From Sthenelais limicola (lineage: Eukaryota; Annelida; Polychaeta; Phyllodocida; Sigalionidae): a stretch of 64,000 nt of DNA. The stretch lies in assembly GCA_942159475.1 (NCBI GenBank), contig OW804096.1, forward strand, positions 91,181,784 to 91,245,783, read 5' to 3'. Of this stretch, positions 63,962 through 64,000 are shown one piece after another. The number at the start of each line of letters is the position of its first letter. The stretch's first letter is position 1. A model generated the notes under the pieces. The model saw only the letters and a program-made list of their open reading frames with translations. It searched no databases and was not told the DNA's origin. The translations under genes and the position numbers were made by a program.

Positions 63962-64000
63962 CAATTGCAATCAAAACAATGAAAACGTCAATACAATCAA

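Overview
The window is animal nuclear DNA. It has spliceosomal introns, Ty3/Gypsy and LINE retroelements, a tRNA-derived SINE head, microsatellites and long satellite arrays, plus one 200-N assembly gap. AT-rich flanks, a secreted pancreatic-lipase-family gene and the mix of retroelements suggest a marine invertebrate. I cannot fix the phylum from this sequence.

Layout. 1-5.2 kb: mostly non-coding, with one duplicated Pro-rich ORF (1113-1808) and small diverged repeats. 5.2-9.6 kb: an array of ~947-bp repeats. 9.4-12.6 kb: 179-bp tandem repeats inside a duplicated block. 15049-26556 (minus): element E1, a nearly complete Ty3/Gypsy retrotransposon with 413-bp LTRs, a TATC target-site duplication, tRNA-His-type PBS, gag, a GGGAAAC -1 frameshift site, pol and an extra zinc-finger ORF3. 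27-29 kb: LTR/gag relic and a MITE-like repeat. 29.8-35.1 kb: a large minisatellite of ~29-bp units whose two arms are inverted to each other. 37590-54187 (plus): element E2, a second, diverged Ty3/Gypsy copy with 700-bp LTRs and CACG duplication. It uses the same tRNA-His PBS, lacks gag, has a damaged pol, and its own zinc-finger ORF3. ORF3 of E2 is split by a 9-kb element with ~1-kb terminal inverted repeats (42785-51838, AGA duplication). That element in turn holds a LINE (about 45502-50672) whose ORF1 carries a NADAR domain.

54231-54487: two consecutive ~126-nt near-perfect hairpins. 54857-58846 (minus): a secreted pancreatic-lipase-like gene that I could assemble exon by exon from consistent splice sites and phases; the exon(s) with the catalytic Asp lie in the N gap. 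60.4-62.2 kb: a second NADAR frame followed by an SGNH/GDSL-hydrolase frame (plus), then a LINE reverse-transcriptase relic (minus). 62.6-63.9 kb: a putative LTR edge and a single-pass membrane ORF with its own TATA box (minus).

The most promising novelties are (1) the NADAR domain (ADP-ribose/nucleotide-processing family) fused to a LINE ORF1, with a second NADAR next to an SGNH frame 13 kb away; (2) a shared accessory ORF3 with two CCHH fingers plus a coiled coil in two diverged tRNA-His-primed Gypsy elements; (3) the inverted 29-bp minisatellite; and (4) the tandem hairpins beside the E2 LTR. All functional statements are from reading the sequence; no search or folding was run.
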